The notes beneath the pieces were generated by a model that did not search any database, was not told where the DNA came from, and worked only from the letters and a program-made list of their open reading frames with translations. A DNA stretch of 64,000 nt from assembly GCA_024803745.1 (NCBI GenBank), contig JANJXV010000192.1:992001-1056000 (forward strand), in the 5' to 3' direction. Below, in pieces: positions 22,687 to 33,970 of this stretch. How positions within the stretch are numbered: the first letter of the stretch is position 1; every line of letters begins with the position of its first letter. The stretch comes from Megascapheus bottae. Lineage: Eukaryota > Chordata > Mammalia > Rodentia > Geomyidae. The translations under genes and the position numbers were made by a program.

Positions 22687-22924
22687 AAATTACCAGCACA
22701 GGCCGGGAGTTTGGCCTAGTGGTTAAAGTGCTTGCCTAGCATGCATGAAGACCCGGGTTCGATTCCTTGGTACCACATACATAGAAAAAAGCCGGAAGTG
22801 GTGCTGAGGCTCAAGTGGTAGAGCTCCAGCCTTGAGAAAGTCCAAGGACAGTGCTCAGGCCCTGAGCTCAAGCCCATGACTGGCAAAAAAAACCAAAAAC
22901 AAACAAAAAAAAATTACCAGCACA
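22687..22924 (+). repeat. young type A SINE with 14-bp target-site duplication
   Basis: AAATTACCAGCACA at 22687-22700 and 22911-22924 brackets the element. It has the B box GGTTCGATTCC, the GGTACCACATACATAGAAAA mark and an AC-rich A tail. Copy 2 retains the left flank and most of the SINE but has lost its tail and right target-site duplication. Confidence 0.95.
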
Positions 22925-23520
22925 ATCCTTCAGAGACCAAACTTGAGTGGTTTCCATGTAAATATTTGGATTCATATTCAGAGTGGGATGTATGCCAACA
23001 GGGGAAAAAAACTTCAGTTATTTCTATTAATCTTTATGTTAATAACGGTGTTGTTATTTTTAGTTTTAAATTGTCCCTTCACACATATAAATAGATATCA
23101 CACACATACAAGGCTTGTGTCACATTGTACCTAAGTGAAAACACAAGCAAATAAAAAATCAAAACACATTTTTTTAAGGAGTAACTTTTATCTGAACCAA
23201 GAATATATCGGCCTGGATCCAGGACTTATGTTCTTTTTACTAAAACAGTGTGTGTTTCCAAACATTGACTATTAGTGTCCCAGCCCATTCGTAATGAATT
23301 GTTTCTATATGCAATTCCCTATGAAAAGTAAGTATGGCTACCTGGGAAGTGCTGGATTTTAGGGCTCATTAGGAGATGAGCAAGAGAAACTACAGGCACT
23401 TTTTTGTATCTTGAAAGCAGGGAGCTTTAAAAAAAATCAGAGGTTATAAGCTAGGGATTTAGTTTGCCTACCACATGAAAGCCTTCCTCAATGCAGGATG
23501 TTTACCTAACATGTGTGAGA
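22925..23520. other. unique sequence, partly absent from copy 2
   Basis: Includes two small open frames near 22943-23134 with no recognised product. About 22868-23381 is missing from copy 2. Confidence 0.5.
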
Positions 23521-23521
23521 C

Positions 23522-23788
23522 CTGAGATCCTCTCATCTCAGCCTTCTGAGTAGCTAGGGTTACAGGTATGAGCCACCGGCACCCAGCATCAAATGTTTTT
23601 GTTTTTTGTTTTGCCAGACCTAGGGCTTGAATTCAGGGCCTGAGCATTGTCCTTGGGCATTCCTCAAGGCTAGAGCTCTACCACTTGAGCACAGCACAGC
23701 TGTTTTCCATATATATGATACTGAGGAATCGAACCTGGGTCTTCATGAATGCTAGGCAAGCACTCTACCATGCTACTAGCCCCTCAAA
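23522..23788 (-). repeat. type B head fragment next to a type A SINE, both antisense
   Basis: CTCAGCCTTCTGAGTAGCTA with GAGCCACCGGCACCCAGC is the 7SL-like head complement. Then AGGGCTTGAATTCAGGGCCT, GAGGAATCGAACCTGGGTCT and GCTAGGCAAGCACTCTACCA form an antisense type A element. Copy 2 has the pair at 52461-52727. Confidence 0.85.
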
Positions 23789-24430
23789 TGGTTTTTAATA
23801 GGAGAACACCTATGAATAAATAACTTGAAATGTGCATCCTTTGGTAATCACTATTTTCAACCACAAGAAGACAAGTAATGCCTCTGGCTGTATGTAAAGG
23901 ACACATATAGTTTGAAATAAAGGGCACAGAGTATGATGTTGGGAAGAAATATGATTATCATCAGTCAAATCCAGAATATGGGGCATCTGTAAGACAAATA
24001 AGCATGTAGAGAAAAGGATATTCGCTATTGTAACTGATGGTCCTAAACCATTACTATAGTTACAATGTAAGGAATTTGAATCTTGCTCTGAAAAAAAAGC
24101 CATAACTAGATTTCTAAGGCAAATATAGAATGTTGAACACTCACTAAGCAACAGATGAGACATAAGAAATTATTGTCAAATGTCGATGTGGCCTTTAAAT
24201 GTCTTTATCTGTTATTGATGCATACTAATGTACTTGTGAGTAAAATGCTAGAATATCTTATTTGCTTTAAATTATTATAGAAATAAAAGCTTGGGAGAAG
24301 ATCTGGACCCAGACCTGTAAATGTTAATGACTGTGGAAGCCACGGGATTAGTGCCTGGAAGTTTATTATATAATTGTCCTACTTTTTGTACACGTTGGAA
24401 ATTTTCCTATGAAATACTTTAAAAATTAAA
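23789..24430. other. unique sequence, nothing recognised
   Basis: A 117-codon minus-strand open frame (23810-24163) is also open in copy 2. That is expected for near-identical DNA, so it is not evidence of coding. No motif was recognised. Confidence 0.4.
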
Positions 24431-24436
24431 AAGCAG

Positions 24437-24862
24437 GGCCGGGAGTTTGGCCTAGTGGTTAAAGTGCTTGCCTAGCATGCATGAAGACCCGGGTTCGATT
24501 CCTCAGTACCACATACATAGAAAAAAGCCGGAAATGGTGCTGAGGCTCAAGTGGTAGAGCTCTAGCCTTGAGAAAATCCAAGGACAGTGCTCAGGCCCTG
24601 AGCTCAAACCCAGGGCTGGCAAAAAAAAAAAGCCAGGTACCAGTGGTTCATATCTGTCATCCTAGCTACTCAGGAAGATAAAATCTGAGGATCACAGTTC
24701 AAAGCCAGCCCAGACAGAAATGGCCCAGACAGAAACGTCCTCAAGACTCTCATCTTCAATTAATTACAGAAAAAGCCACAAGTGGTGCTGTAGCTCAAGT
24801 GGTAGAGTGCCAGCCTTGAATGAAAGGAGCTAAGGGACAACACCTAGGTCCAGGACTAGCAA
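24437..24862 (+). repeat. type A SINE followed directly by a type B SINE
   Basis: The type A element (24437-24618) has the young marks GGGTTCGATTCC and CCACATACATAGAAAA. Its A tail runs straight into a type B element starting GCCAGGTACCAGTGGTTC. The type B copy has a small internal duplication (AGACAGAAATGGCCC then AGACAGAAACG). Copy 2 has the pair at 53375-53800. Confidence 0.9.
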
Positions 24863-25540
24863 AGTAGCTATTCAGAGGCAGAATGAATAAACTCCCACTG
24901 AGCTGTGTCCTGTGTTGGGTCTGATGCTAGGATGAGACATACAAAGATACACAATGCATTCATGTCCACTCGATCGTATTACATGTGTTTCAGTTCATAA
25001 GTCTGAGAGGCCTCTTAGGAGATTCCCATGTTGGGGACCATCCGTGACAGAACCTGCAGGGAGGACTTCTGCAAATTGTTCATTCTGTCATCTCGTTTAA
25101 CCACTGTCCTGCCCATCATCCAAGAATCTGAGCCGTTTCTCCTACCATCCTGGGACACCTAGTCTGAAATCCCAAAGGAAGACAAGGCCCTGGAGCTCAA
25201 CCATGGGCCCCAATCCAGCACCCCACTCCCCACCCCCAGGCCAGGCATCACCACTTCCCAGCCCATCGCCTACAGGAGGAGCAGTTCCTTCAAAGGACAT
25301 CTGGAGGTCATGTGGCTGCAGTGCCCACTGCGGCTATTGAATTCTGAAGTGGAATGAAAAAGCCATCAACATTGCTTCTCGGTTCATCAGACTGGAAAGC
25401 GACGCCCTGCCATTAGAGACTAAAGTCAAAGACTCACGAGGCGCTGAGTTACGCAGTGTGCACGACCATACATACTTGGCAATCTCTCATTTAGGGCTCA
25501 CTGAAACAGCATTAACTTTCATTTTTAAGGTTATAAGGGG
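24863..25540. other. unique sequence, nothing recognised
   Basis: GC-moderate unique DNA present in both copies; no recognised gene or repeat. Confidence 0.4.
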
Positions 25541-25632
25541 GGGTAGGGAGAGAGAGGGAGAGGGAGAGAGAGAGAGAAAGACAGACAGAGACAGAGACAG
25601 ACAGACAGAGAGAGAGAGAGAGAGACAGAGGA
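25541..25632 (+). repeat. (GA)n/(GACA)n purine-rich microsatellite
   Basis: GGGAGAGAGAGG units pass into GACAGACAGAGACAGAGACA and back to GAGAGA. Copy 2 has it at 54479-54570 with the same length. Confidence 0.95.
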
Positions 25633-26240
25633 GATGTAACTTACCCAAGATCAAACACCATTTAGGATTTTTTTATTCATTAATTGAGTTTAAAACAATG
25701 TAGGAGTTACACAAAGCACACACCTGCCGGCTAGTTGAAACTGCTGACTACTAGTGTGAGGCCTTTCTTCTATGCCATGCTAGTGCACCAGTTGCCTCAG
25801 ATTAAAGCCTTTCTCTCAGATCACTACAATTGCACGTTCTAGAGCCTTGGGCTCTAGAACAAGGAACCCAGGCATCTCGGTTCTGTCTTTCATACGGTGT
25901 GGAGTAGCCAACTTAATGGTGGAAACGTACATTCCTTGGGTAAGTACTGTATGCATCAATGCACACACTCATGTCATGTATGTAAGTGTAGACAGAGATG
26001 GATGAATAGATCATGACAGGTGCATGGATGGTGTATGCGTTGTGTATGTTTGTACCTAGCTATTTGTAAATACATGTAACAAGTTGAGAAAAGCATCACC
26101 AAGCCAATACAGCTTTTTTTCTACCTTAGGAAGGGGAAAAAAAAGTCAAACACTACCAGAAGTTAGAAGACATATACTAATGTTTCTTTTAAATAAGCTT
26201 CCAAAAATACAAACAAAACAGATGGCATAATTTAAATATG
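25633..26240. other. unique sequence, nothing recognised
   Basis: No repeat or coding feature was recognised. Confidence 0.4.
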
Positions 26241-26257
26241 TATATATATATATATAT
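26241..26257 (+). repeat. (TA)n microsatellite, short allele
   Basis: 17 bp of TA repeat. The paralogous site at 55178-55208 is 31 bp. Confidence 0.95.
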
Positions 26258-26279
26258 CATGTGTAACATCCGTGTACCA

Positions 26280-26422
26280 ATAGCAGTTAATAATCATTAA
26301 GCACAAATTCTGTACCCAGGGATTCTTCTCCATGTTTAATTAAGTTTAATTCTCTGCTCGCTACACCCCTGCAGGCACATTCTCCTAACACCACCTTTGA
26401 ACAGCAGACAGGAAAGGGGCAT
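26280..26422 (-). repeat. possible MIR fragment
   Basis: AATCATTAAGCACAAATTC, ATTCTTCTCCATGTTTAATT and ACACCCCTGCAGGCACATT fit the antisense MIR order weakly. Confidence 0.35.
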
Positions 26423-26990
26423 AGTTTTTAGGCAGCTGCCCTCATCTCACAAAGCACAAATAAATGTCCCACCACCTCTGACCCCCACTCCTCTTCCCCA
26501 AACAAGCACTGAGGCCATTTTCTTTTCTGTTTTCTAACAGCATTCTGTGCATAACCAAGCGTGGTTTTAAATGAGAAAAAAATTATATAGAAAGGTATAC
26601 AGCATAATAAACCCAACACCTACATATCCACCCTCTGCAATTAAAAGTTAATGTTTATTTACATCCGTTAGGGTGTATTTAACATCTAGAATAACACTCA
26701 GTAACACTGGAATTTTCCTCGTTGCCTCTCCCAAGTTCACTCAGGCTTTATAGACAGCTTGCTCTTTATCAGCTGAGCAATCTTCTTATTCATGTGTTTG
26801 CTGGAGAGATTACTAAAGCCATGTGTAAATCCCATAAACAACATGCAACAACATATAGAACTGTGGTATAGTTTCATCTATTCCCTGCAGCATTTGTTTA
26901 TCCTTGACATTATTTTCAAAGACCCATTTGGGCTGGCACATACCCATTCATCCATTATCATAGCTCTATGACACAGAATCATGTTCATGT
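26423..26990. other. unique sequence, nothing recognised
   Basis: No hallmark was seen. The 63-codon minus-strand open frame at 26428-26619 has no recognisable family. Confidence 0.4.
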
Positions 26991-27640
26991 AAATTTTTGT
27001 CAATATAAACTCATTTATTGGTCAGAGTATGGATTAATATATACTAGTATGTAATGTATTGATATATAATGTACTAATATATAGCTAGCATGTTTAATAT
27101 ATTTGTAATATACACTCTTATTATAGTATATTATATTATTAGAAAATATGTTTATAGATTATATTTATTTTTTTCCCAATCTTGGGGCTTAAACTCAGGG
27201 CCTGAGCACTGTCCTTGGGCTTTACTCAAGGCTAGTTTTCTACCACTTCCAGCTTTCCTGTGTATGTGATATGGAAGAATAGAGCCCAGGTCTTTGTGCA
27301 TTCTAGGCAAGTACTTTACCACTGAGTCAAACTCCCAGCCCCTATATTTATAAATGCATTATATTATATACTTACAACACATTATAAAAACATTTAGAAT
27401 ATGGTATAATTATATTATTAAATATAATATATAGTAGTATAGTATATATAGTATATAAATAGTATAGTGTATATTACTGGATTGTATATGCTGTAATATA
27501 TACACTAAATATATTATATATAAATGCATGTACTGTGTATAGATTATACTTCTGTAGACAGATTTATAGATTTATATCTGTAGATTTGTAAATACATTAA
27601 TTGATTAACATATTAATACATAAATCTAGACCCTAATAGA
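26991..27640. repeat. AT-rich region with an embedded antisense type A SINE
   Basis: Irregular TATA and ATTATA runs flank a SINE at 27175-27342. The SINE shows GGGGCTTAAACTCAGGGCCT, then GGTCTTTGTGCATTCTAGGC and CAAACTCCCAGCCCC. Copy 2 has the region at 55943-56592. Confidence 0.85.
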
Positions 27641-28239
27641 TTAATTTGGTTGATTACTACATTTTAAAATTGAAGTTCATATAACATAAAATATACCATT
27701 ACATCAACTTTGTAGGATATGTTTTTCAAAAGAACTAATTTCAAAGTAAATTGAGGATTCCCTAACTTAAATATGCCAAAACCAGTAAGGGAGACAGCAC
27801 TCTCCAGACATGCCTGTCCTTTCAAGTTATATTTCCCAAACCACCTAAACTCAAACGGCTCACAGCCACCTCCATTCAGTTTAGGCTTCATTCTGCTGGA
27901 GTTGCTAACTGCCCATCTACATTAGCAAACTCAAAGTGGATCCAGCAATCTAGATTGGCTTCTCTGGACAAAGAGCAATCTATCTTCATTTGTCCTTGAA
28001 CAAAATGCCATACGGTGAAAAGTAACAAACATCTCTCTCTTACATTCAGAGGAGCTGAAAGTCTGGCACCCAGGTTATCCAGCTTGGCTGCCCTCTGGTG
28101 AGAGCTCTTTCTGTATGGAGTCCTTGGTGCTTTCTCGTTATCTCTTTCTTCACAGGTAGAGGAAAGGGGAAGTCTAATCTCCCTTTCTCTTTTTACAGGT
28201 CACTGATCTGTCAGGAGGGTCCCCACCCTTGTAATTTCA
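27641..28239. other. unique sequence, nothing recognised
   Basis: No repeat hallmark. A 75-codon minus-strand open frame (27664-27891) has no recognised family. Confidence 0.4.
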
Positions 28240-28600
28240 TTATCCTGTCATGACTCCAGCAAAGTCTGATCTCTCAACACCACCACACAGTGGGTTAGTG
28301 TTTCGATATATTAATAGGTGGTGCAGGGGAGGGAAAGCATTGGGTCTCCCCGAGGCCGAGCCGAGCCTGGGTGTAAATACACGGCCCATTTGTGCAGTGG
28401 GTGCAAAATACGGCGATGAGCTAAATGTCCCCACCCAGTGTCCAGATTCTGGCCCTGGTCTCAGGTGCGGGTACAGAGCAGTCAAGCCATGGCTGCCTGC
28501 CTCCTGCTCCAGAAGTGAGGCAAACATTTGCTGCTGGGATGGAAAGGCCTGCTTCTCTGTTTTGTCTGTGAAAACTGCCTCTCATAAATAAGAGATCAAA
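28240..28600. other. repeat-free, locally GC-rich block with two overlapping open frames
   Basis: Open frames of 113 codons (plus, 28250-28591) and 95 codons (minus, 28240-28527) overlap, and neither resembles a protein I know. The block has CpG sites (CCCCGAGGCCGAGCCGAG), AT-rich motifs (TTAATAGG) and no SINE sequence. It is either ordinary unique DNA or a regulatory element, duplicated at 57192-57552. I do not call a gene. Confidence 0.35.
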
Positions 28601-29044
28601 CCAGGAACGCATATCAAAGCAGATGCAGCCAGAGCCGGGCTAGCCAGGAAGGAAGACAGAGAATTATAAAATGAGTCTACAGCCCTTGAGCTGAGCATGA
28701 CAAGGAAGGAAGAAGCAAAATCACCCCAGAACCTGAGGAATGTGCTACCCAGAGACTGTTCCACTACTAACAGGAATGGATCACCCAACTAATTCATCTG
28801 TCTAACCACCCAACGTGGAAAACTGCACCTCTTAGGACACAGAGACCCTGGGAATGGATCAGTTGTATAACCAAACCACCTGGCTACCTTCCCACTCAGC
28901 CATGTCAGCAATTTAAGTGTTCAGATCAGTAGAGACCGGAGTTGGAATTCCATTTCCATCATTTACACATTAAAATCACTTCTGGGTTAGGAACTTGAGC
29001 CCCACCAATCTACTTTCCAGACCTGTAAAACTGGGATAACGGAT
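28601..29044 (+). repeat. unique sequence ending in a MIR fragment
   Basis: 28930-29040 reads GAGACCGGAGTTGGAATTCC, then GGTTAGGAACTTGAGCC and CCAGACCTGTAAAACTGGG, matching the sense MIR core. The earlier part shows nothing recognisable. Confidence 0.6.
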
Positions 29045-29263
29045 TGGGTGCTGATGGGCTCGTGCCAGTCCTCCTAGCTACTCAGGAGGCTGAGATCTGA
29101 GGATCACAGTTCAAAGCCAGCCCAGAAAGGAATATCCCTGAGATTCACCAATTAACTACTGCCCCCTCTAAAAGACCAAAAGGAGCGCTGTGGCTCAGTT
29201 GACATTGATGCTAGCCTTGAGCAAAAAAAGCTCAGGGACAGCACCCAGGCCCTGAGCTCGAGT
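29045..29263 (+). repeat. type B SINE at the right edge of the duplication
   Basis: GATGGGCTCGTGCCAGTCCT, CTCAGGAGGCTGAGATCTGA, GGAGCGCTGTGGCTCAG and GGGACAGCACCCAGGCCCTG identify it. The duplicated block ends 24 bp past it. Copy 2 has it at 57997-58215. Confidence 0.85.
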
Positions 29264-29287
29264 GGTGGCATGCACTCACAGGCATAC

Positions 29288-29944
29288 ACACAAATGGGAA
29301 AACTGAACAGCTCTCCTTGGATCAATGGAAAAACACTGTATTTGAGGTGTCAGGCATGTTGCAAAAGCAAAATAGCTCTCTCAGTCATCAGTGAGGTTCG
29401 TACAATGTTAACCGCCCCCCCCCCCACCGTTACAAGCAAGGAAATTGAGTCCTGGAGAAGTTAAGGAACAGGTGTCGTCATGGCAACCTGGACCAGCAGA
29501 TACGATTATGTGACTCGTGGCTGTTCCGAAGCATTTGGGAGGCTCTCTACAAACCCTTCCTCCTCACCCTGCAGTACCCTCAACCCACACTGTGGAACTT
29601 TGGGTTTCGACAGCCAAGATCTTTTTTCAAGAGTAAATATTTTAACTAGAACAAATAGCACATCAAAGCATATCAGCCATGAAATCCAATTAGCTGAGCA
29701 GCTTGGGTTTTTTGTGTGTTGCGTTTTTTCCCCCCCACTAAAGTTCCCTGAAGATGAAATCACCAGGGAGTCATTCACCCTGCAGACAGAGCCGGTGGGA
29801 GTTTGTAGTGTTTTTAACAGGAGTTTTCCTTGACGCTAGGATGAAGAGAAGCTAGAGAACCCGCATATTTGCCCCAGCCAAGAGGGGGAAGACACCCCTA
29901 TGTTCATTCAAACAGCACTATCAGAGATAAAATAATCATCATCA
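29288..29944. other. unique right flank of copy 1
   Basis: Starts ACACAAATGGGAAAACTG and is unlike the sequence right of copy 2. It contains a C run at 29413-29425 and two opposed open frames (29480-29833 plus, 29506-29778 minus) without recognised product. Confidence 0.45.
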
Positions 29945-30088
29945 ATCATACTAGACTTTGTTTGGCCACATCCCTTCATTTCTTAATGATGGGGAAACAG
30001 AGTCCCGATGTTTGAAGTGGATTTACTCAGGATCACAGGGCCAGAGGGAGGGCAGAATTGGGCCTAGAATGAGCATTTCCAAATTGTC
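29945..30088 (-). repeat. MIR SINE fragment
   Basis: AATGATGGGGAAACAGAGTC, CAGGATCACAGGGCCAG and GGCAGAATTGGGCCTAGAAT match the antisense MIR core. Confidence 0.7.
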
Positions 30089-30389
30089 ATTGTACCTTCT
30101 TTTCTACTCATCTCTTCAATGATTGGAGAGAGGGGTACAGAAGCGGAAGCCACTGAGAACGCTGGGAAACCCAAGTGTGGTCAGTCCAGCATGGTGACGA
30201 CAGTCGATGACATCGGCTTACATACTTGAAACCTTCCAAGAGAGAAGGACTGAAGTGCTGCCACCAAAAGATAGTGATATATTCGTAAGGTGATGCACAA
30301 GTGAACTAGGTGGGTCTGACAAATAGCCATATATCTGCACATCATGCTGCTTCTCCAGTTCTACACATCTCCCTGCAAGTGGCCAAACT
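30089..30389. other. unique sequence, nothing recognised
   Basis: No hallmark was seen. Confidence 0.4.
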
Positions 30390-30525
30390 TCACTCCTCTT
30401 TCTGGCAGAATGATATTCCACAGGGAATATCAACCCCATTTCAGCAGCCATTCCTAAGTTGATGGGCCCCTCAGCTGGTTCTGACTTGACTGTGATGAAT
30501 AGTTATTGCCCAAAAAATGGACGTG
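30390..30525 (-). repeat. old L1 3'-region fragment
   Basis: GCAGAATGATATTCCACAGG, AAGTTGATGGGCCCCTCAGC and GTGATGAATAGTTATTGCCC resemble antisense L1 landmarks (ATGATATTCCATTGTG, GTTGATGGACA, GTGAATAGTGCTGC). Diverged. Confidence 0.55.
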
Positions 30526-31094
30526 CGGTTTTGTCTGAGCCGGAATCCTTTGTCACATGAAATGGTGCTAATCAGAACCATTTCAGAGAGGCGATGCCAG
30601 GATCAGATGAAATGATGTGCCTTAAAGCCCTGAGAAAAGTGGCTAGAATTTAATGTGCTGGTGCCATCTACTATTATAAACATCTGATTGGACTGCGTTA
30701 TTAAAAATTCATTCCATTGCTTTGCAATCGGAGGCGGGGCGGGGGGTTGTGTTTGGGGAGTCGGGGGATAAAAGTTCCAAATAATGGACTATATAATCAA
30801 TAATGATTCCTCACAGCCATCTGCCCACACATGAAAGCCACAGTATGGCCATAAAATACAGGCAAACAAAGAGACCAGGATTATAGTGTGATCATTTTTA
30901 ATGCCCTAGCAAAATGATTTGGGTTAAATGTTCTAAATCTATAAGAGGGCCGACTTGTCCTCTTCATTATATTTGATTGCAGTTCATGGTAAACTGGATT
31001 TTACCCCTTGTCACTGTTGGGGTAGCTTAGATTGACGGTGAGTTTCACAGAGAAATGAAACCAGCATAAACCCTCAAACTAAGAAATGGATAGA
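30526..31094. other. unique AT-rich block, candidate conserved element
   Basis: Repeat-free DNA containing AATTTAATG, ATAATCAATAATGATTCC, an E-box-like GCCATCTGCCC and GATCATTTTTAATGCCC within 400 bp. There is a G-rich run at 30731-30746. No gene is called. Confidence 0.3.
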
Positions 31095-31295
31095 AGACAT
31101 TCATTCCTACATCCAACCACTGACAAAGTGGTAGAGTCAGACTGACCTAGATGAGAATTCTGTTTATGGGGTTGTTTATGCTACTTTGAAAGCCATTTGG
31201 GGACAATTATCTCAAACTTTCTCAGCCCTACAATGAAGACAATGGAAATGATAGTGTTTTTCCTAGTTTTTGCAGAGATTAACTAAGACCCACAT
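31095..31295 (+). repeat. MIR SINE fragment
   Basis: TAGAGTCAGACTGACCTAGA, TCTCAGCCCTACAATGAAGA and TTTGCAGAGATTAACTAAG follow the sense MIR order with gaps. Confidence 0.5.
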
Positions 31296-31357
31296 AAATA
31301 CTGTTCTTTAACATCCTTTTTCTGCCACTTTCCTGTCACTTCCTCCAAACCCCCCAA

Positions 31358-31432
31358 CTCTCTCCATCTCTGTCTCTCTGTCTCTCCATCTCTCTGGCTC
31401 TGGCTCTCTCTCTCTCTCTCTCTCTCTCTCAA
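31358..31432 (+). repeat. (TC)n/(TCTG)n pyrimidine microsatellite
   Basis: CTCTGTCTCTCTGTCTCTCC passes into pure (TC)n. The Arg/Glu-rich minus-strand frame here is an artefact. Confidence 0.92.
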
Positions 31433-32154
31433 CTCTCAATTTCTGCTTGTTTGTGGGCTTCAGAAGGACAGGGGACTTTTCTAACCACTGGATCTCAGTG
31501 AATGTCACATTAGGTAGTTGACAGATATTCATAGAACAGACTGAATAGCCAGCAGCTTCCTAAAGAAACCAGTCCCACCCCTCACCTGACTCCACTCTAC
31601 AACCTCCCTGAGCTTGTAGCCATGAGAATGATATACCCCCTGACAGGAGATATTCTGGGATGAAGATGGCAGGTGCTGGGTTCTTTCTCTCCATCTACCT
31701 TTATTCCTGAGCTACCAATAGCTTTGTGGGTTCTTTTCCCTGTTCCACTGGATGAATGGCAGTGACTGTCTAAGAGCATCTTCAGCAGTGGCCCTGGTGG
31801 TAAGAAGTTATTTTAAGCCTATATGATCTCATCTATGGATCAGTCAAATGACTTCCATATTTGAAATGCATTGGGGTGACTGCCACACATGAATGAGCCT
31901 TCCCAGCCTTCCCACATGTATAGGACAAAGTCAAGGAGGAAAGGTATCATGGTCAGATGGAGTGGTTAGGCTTAAAGCACAGCTAGCACTGATCTCCACC
32001 CCAAAGATGGAGAGGCTCCCTGTCTTGATTAACCTCTCGATTCCACCTGTGTCATGCCTTCAATCATCTTCAAAAGGTCTTGGGCTCCAGCATTTAAATC
32101 TCATTACTCTGTATCTCATGCCCACTGTGCCTCGAGTCTTCATCTTACTAATCT
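31433..32154. other. unique sequence, nothing recognised
   Basis: Small open frames only; no recognised repeat. Confidence 0.4.
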
Positions 32155-32155
32155 G

Positions 32156-32386
32156 ATTTTTTTTCCGTTTTGTGGGTCATAGGGCTTGAATTTAGAGCCT
32201 GGGTGCTGTCCTTGAGCTCTTTTGCTCAAGGCTAGCACCTTAACACTTTCAGCCATAACTCCACTTCTGGGTTTCTGGTGGCTCATTGGAGATAAGAGTC
32301 TCCAAGCCTTTGTTACCCAGGTGGAGCATGGAGCCATCATTCTCAGATCTCAGCTTCCTGAGTGGCTAGAATTACAAGCCTAAACC
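32156..32386 (-). repeat. composite B1/ID SINE (type B)
   Basis: In antisense it shows a T tail, TAGGGCTTGAATTTAGAGCC, TTCTCAGATCTCAGCTTCCT and GAGTGGCTAGAATTACAAGC. Confidence 0.88.
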
Positions 32387-32401
32387 TGTAATCACAGATT
32401 T

Positions 32402-32403
<2 letters not shown>

Positions 32404-32443
<40 letters not shown>
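32404..32443 (+). repeat. (AT)n microsatellite
   Basis: About 20 uninterrupted AT units next to the SINE head. Confidence 0.97.
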
Positions 32444-32445
<2 letters not shown>

Positions 32446-33770
32446 AACTCATACTTACTTATTGGTTTAAGAAGTAGTATTATTTACCATTGGACATTCC
32501 CACTGAATGCATAGCTATCACCCTATCTTTTTTTAAAAAAAAGTTTGTGGAAAGAATAGAATAATGGAATGTTCTGTGGGGAATAAAAGGATTTGCATTG
32601 GCTTTGACTAACAGAACCTAGAATATCAATGCTTTAAACTAAAATAGTTTCTTCTTTTCTCCTGTAAATGTGGAGAAGTCAGTAGATCAAGGCTTGATGG
32701 AATGGGTCTACCTCAGACTATAATGGAGGAGGAGAGAAAAGAGGAGGAAGGAGAGGTAGAGGAAAGAAGGACACATGAAAATATCCCCATTCCACAACTT
32801 CCAAGGGAAAATTCTGAACCCCGCCCCCCCTCTACCTAGCCATCGGCACTTTGGTCTCTCTCTTCCATGCCAATGCCGCCTCTTTCCTCCCTTCATTCAG
32901 AATACCTGGCAAAGATCATGGAGTTGGGAAAAGAAAACAACAACAACAAAAGCAGAGGAACACAAGGCTGGAGGAGTAATTCTCTCATCTGCTCCTCGAA
33001 TGGGTGGTGTTGATTACATTCATTTCTACAGAGGGGGAACAAAAAGGCTTTGTTAGGGTTACGTCTTCAGATTTAAATCCGGCATAATCCAAAATCCACT
33101 AATTTCATCCTCAGGAGTGTGACTCCTTGATCTTCTTTAATACCTTTAAATGGAGACGGAATGTTTCTAATTCTTGTGCAGTTAACGGCTTCGGAGTTAC
33201 AGATCTCCAGATTGGACAGTTCACTTGGAGTCTGCAGAGGCAGAAGTCTGAAATTATGGTCACGTTTTTAGTTCCCCGGCCTTTGGTTTCCCAATTTGTA
33301 CTATGTCAGCCAGCTTCAGAATTCTTGATCTACACACAATTTTGTCATCTCCAGCAAAGGAGAGAAAGAGAGGACAAAGGACACAGGAGAGAAGCACTGA
33401 AAGTGGGCTGTTTTCTTTTCCCCAATTACTTAAAGACAGTCCTCCAGTTTTCCTTGCCTATGTTATTATCTTTGATTCTCAAAGCTTCCTTACCCTAGAA
33501 ATCCCTTTCATCAGCCAGACAGTCCCTTTGCCTCTCTCCCTGAATGGGAGGTTTTTATTTCCAAAGCTCTGAGTCTTACTTTTTCTTTTTTGGATGTACT
33601 CTTTGATTGAGAATATCACATTCCATCACAACGATTGCCTAATTGCCTCAGCTATAAATTTAAGGAGACCTTGTCGGCCTCAAGACTTCTTTTCTGCCAC
33701 CAGGCTTTCACAGATTGAGATTTTTAGATAGGAAACTGAAATCTTTTTCCTTTGTGATTTATTTTTTAGG
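32444..33770. other. unique sequence, nothing recognised
   Basis: Contains a purine-rich stretch at 32724-32770 and overlapping open frames at 33127-33572 (123 and 89 codons) with no family resemblance. No transposon hallmark was recognised. Confidence 0.4.
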
Positions 33771-33970
33771 ACTTTTTTTTTCTTTGCCAGTCCTGGACCA
33801 TGAACTCAGGGCCTGAGCACTGTCCTTGGACTTTCTCAAGGCTAGAGCTCTACCACTTGGGCCACAGCACCACTTCTGGCTTTTTTCTATGTATGTGGTA
33901 CCAAGGAATCAAACCCGGGTCTTCATGCATGGTAGGCAAGCACTCTACCACTAGGCCAAACTCCCAGCCC
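33771..33970 (-). repeat. young type A SINE, antisense
   Basis: T tail, GCCAGTCCTGGACCATGAAC, GGACTTTCTCAAGGCTAGAG and GGTACCAAGGAATCAAACCC end in ACTCCCAGCCC. It has the short linker of the young subfamily. TTGTGATTT occurs on both sides (33752-33760 and 33975-33983), a possible target-site duplication. Confidence 0.92.

Larger units (their letters stand above)
19345..29287 (+). repeat. large direct duplication, copy 1 (9943 bp)
   Basis: Starts at ATCCAAAAC and ends at GGCATAC. It matches 48782-58239 in the same orientation through its whole length, including every embedded SINE, MIR, microsatellite and open frame. The coordinate offset is 29437 bases at the left and 28952 at the right. The change comes from small indels, microsatellite length differences and a 514-bp block (about 22868-23381) missing from copy 2. 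About 35-40 substitutions were seen by eye. Copy 1 retains the intact SINE and its target-site duplication at the deleted place, so copy 1 preserves the ancestral state there. Confidence 0.97.

Noticed and set aside
28250..28591. 113-codon frame conserved between the two duplicate copies
   Set aside because: Identity reflects the recent duplication, not selection; an opposed frame is equally open and no family is recognised.
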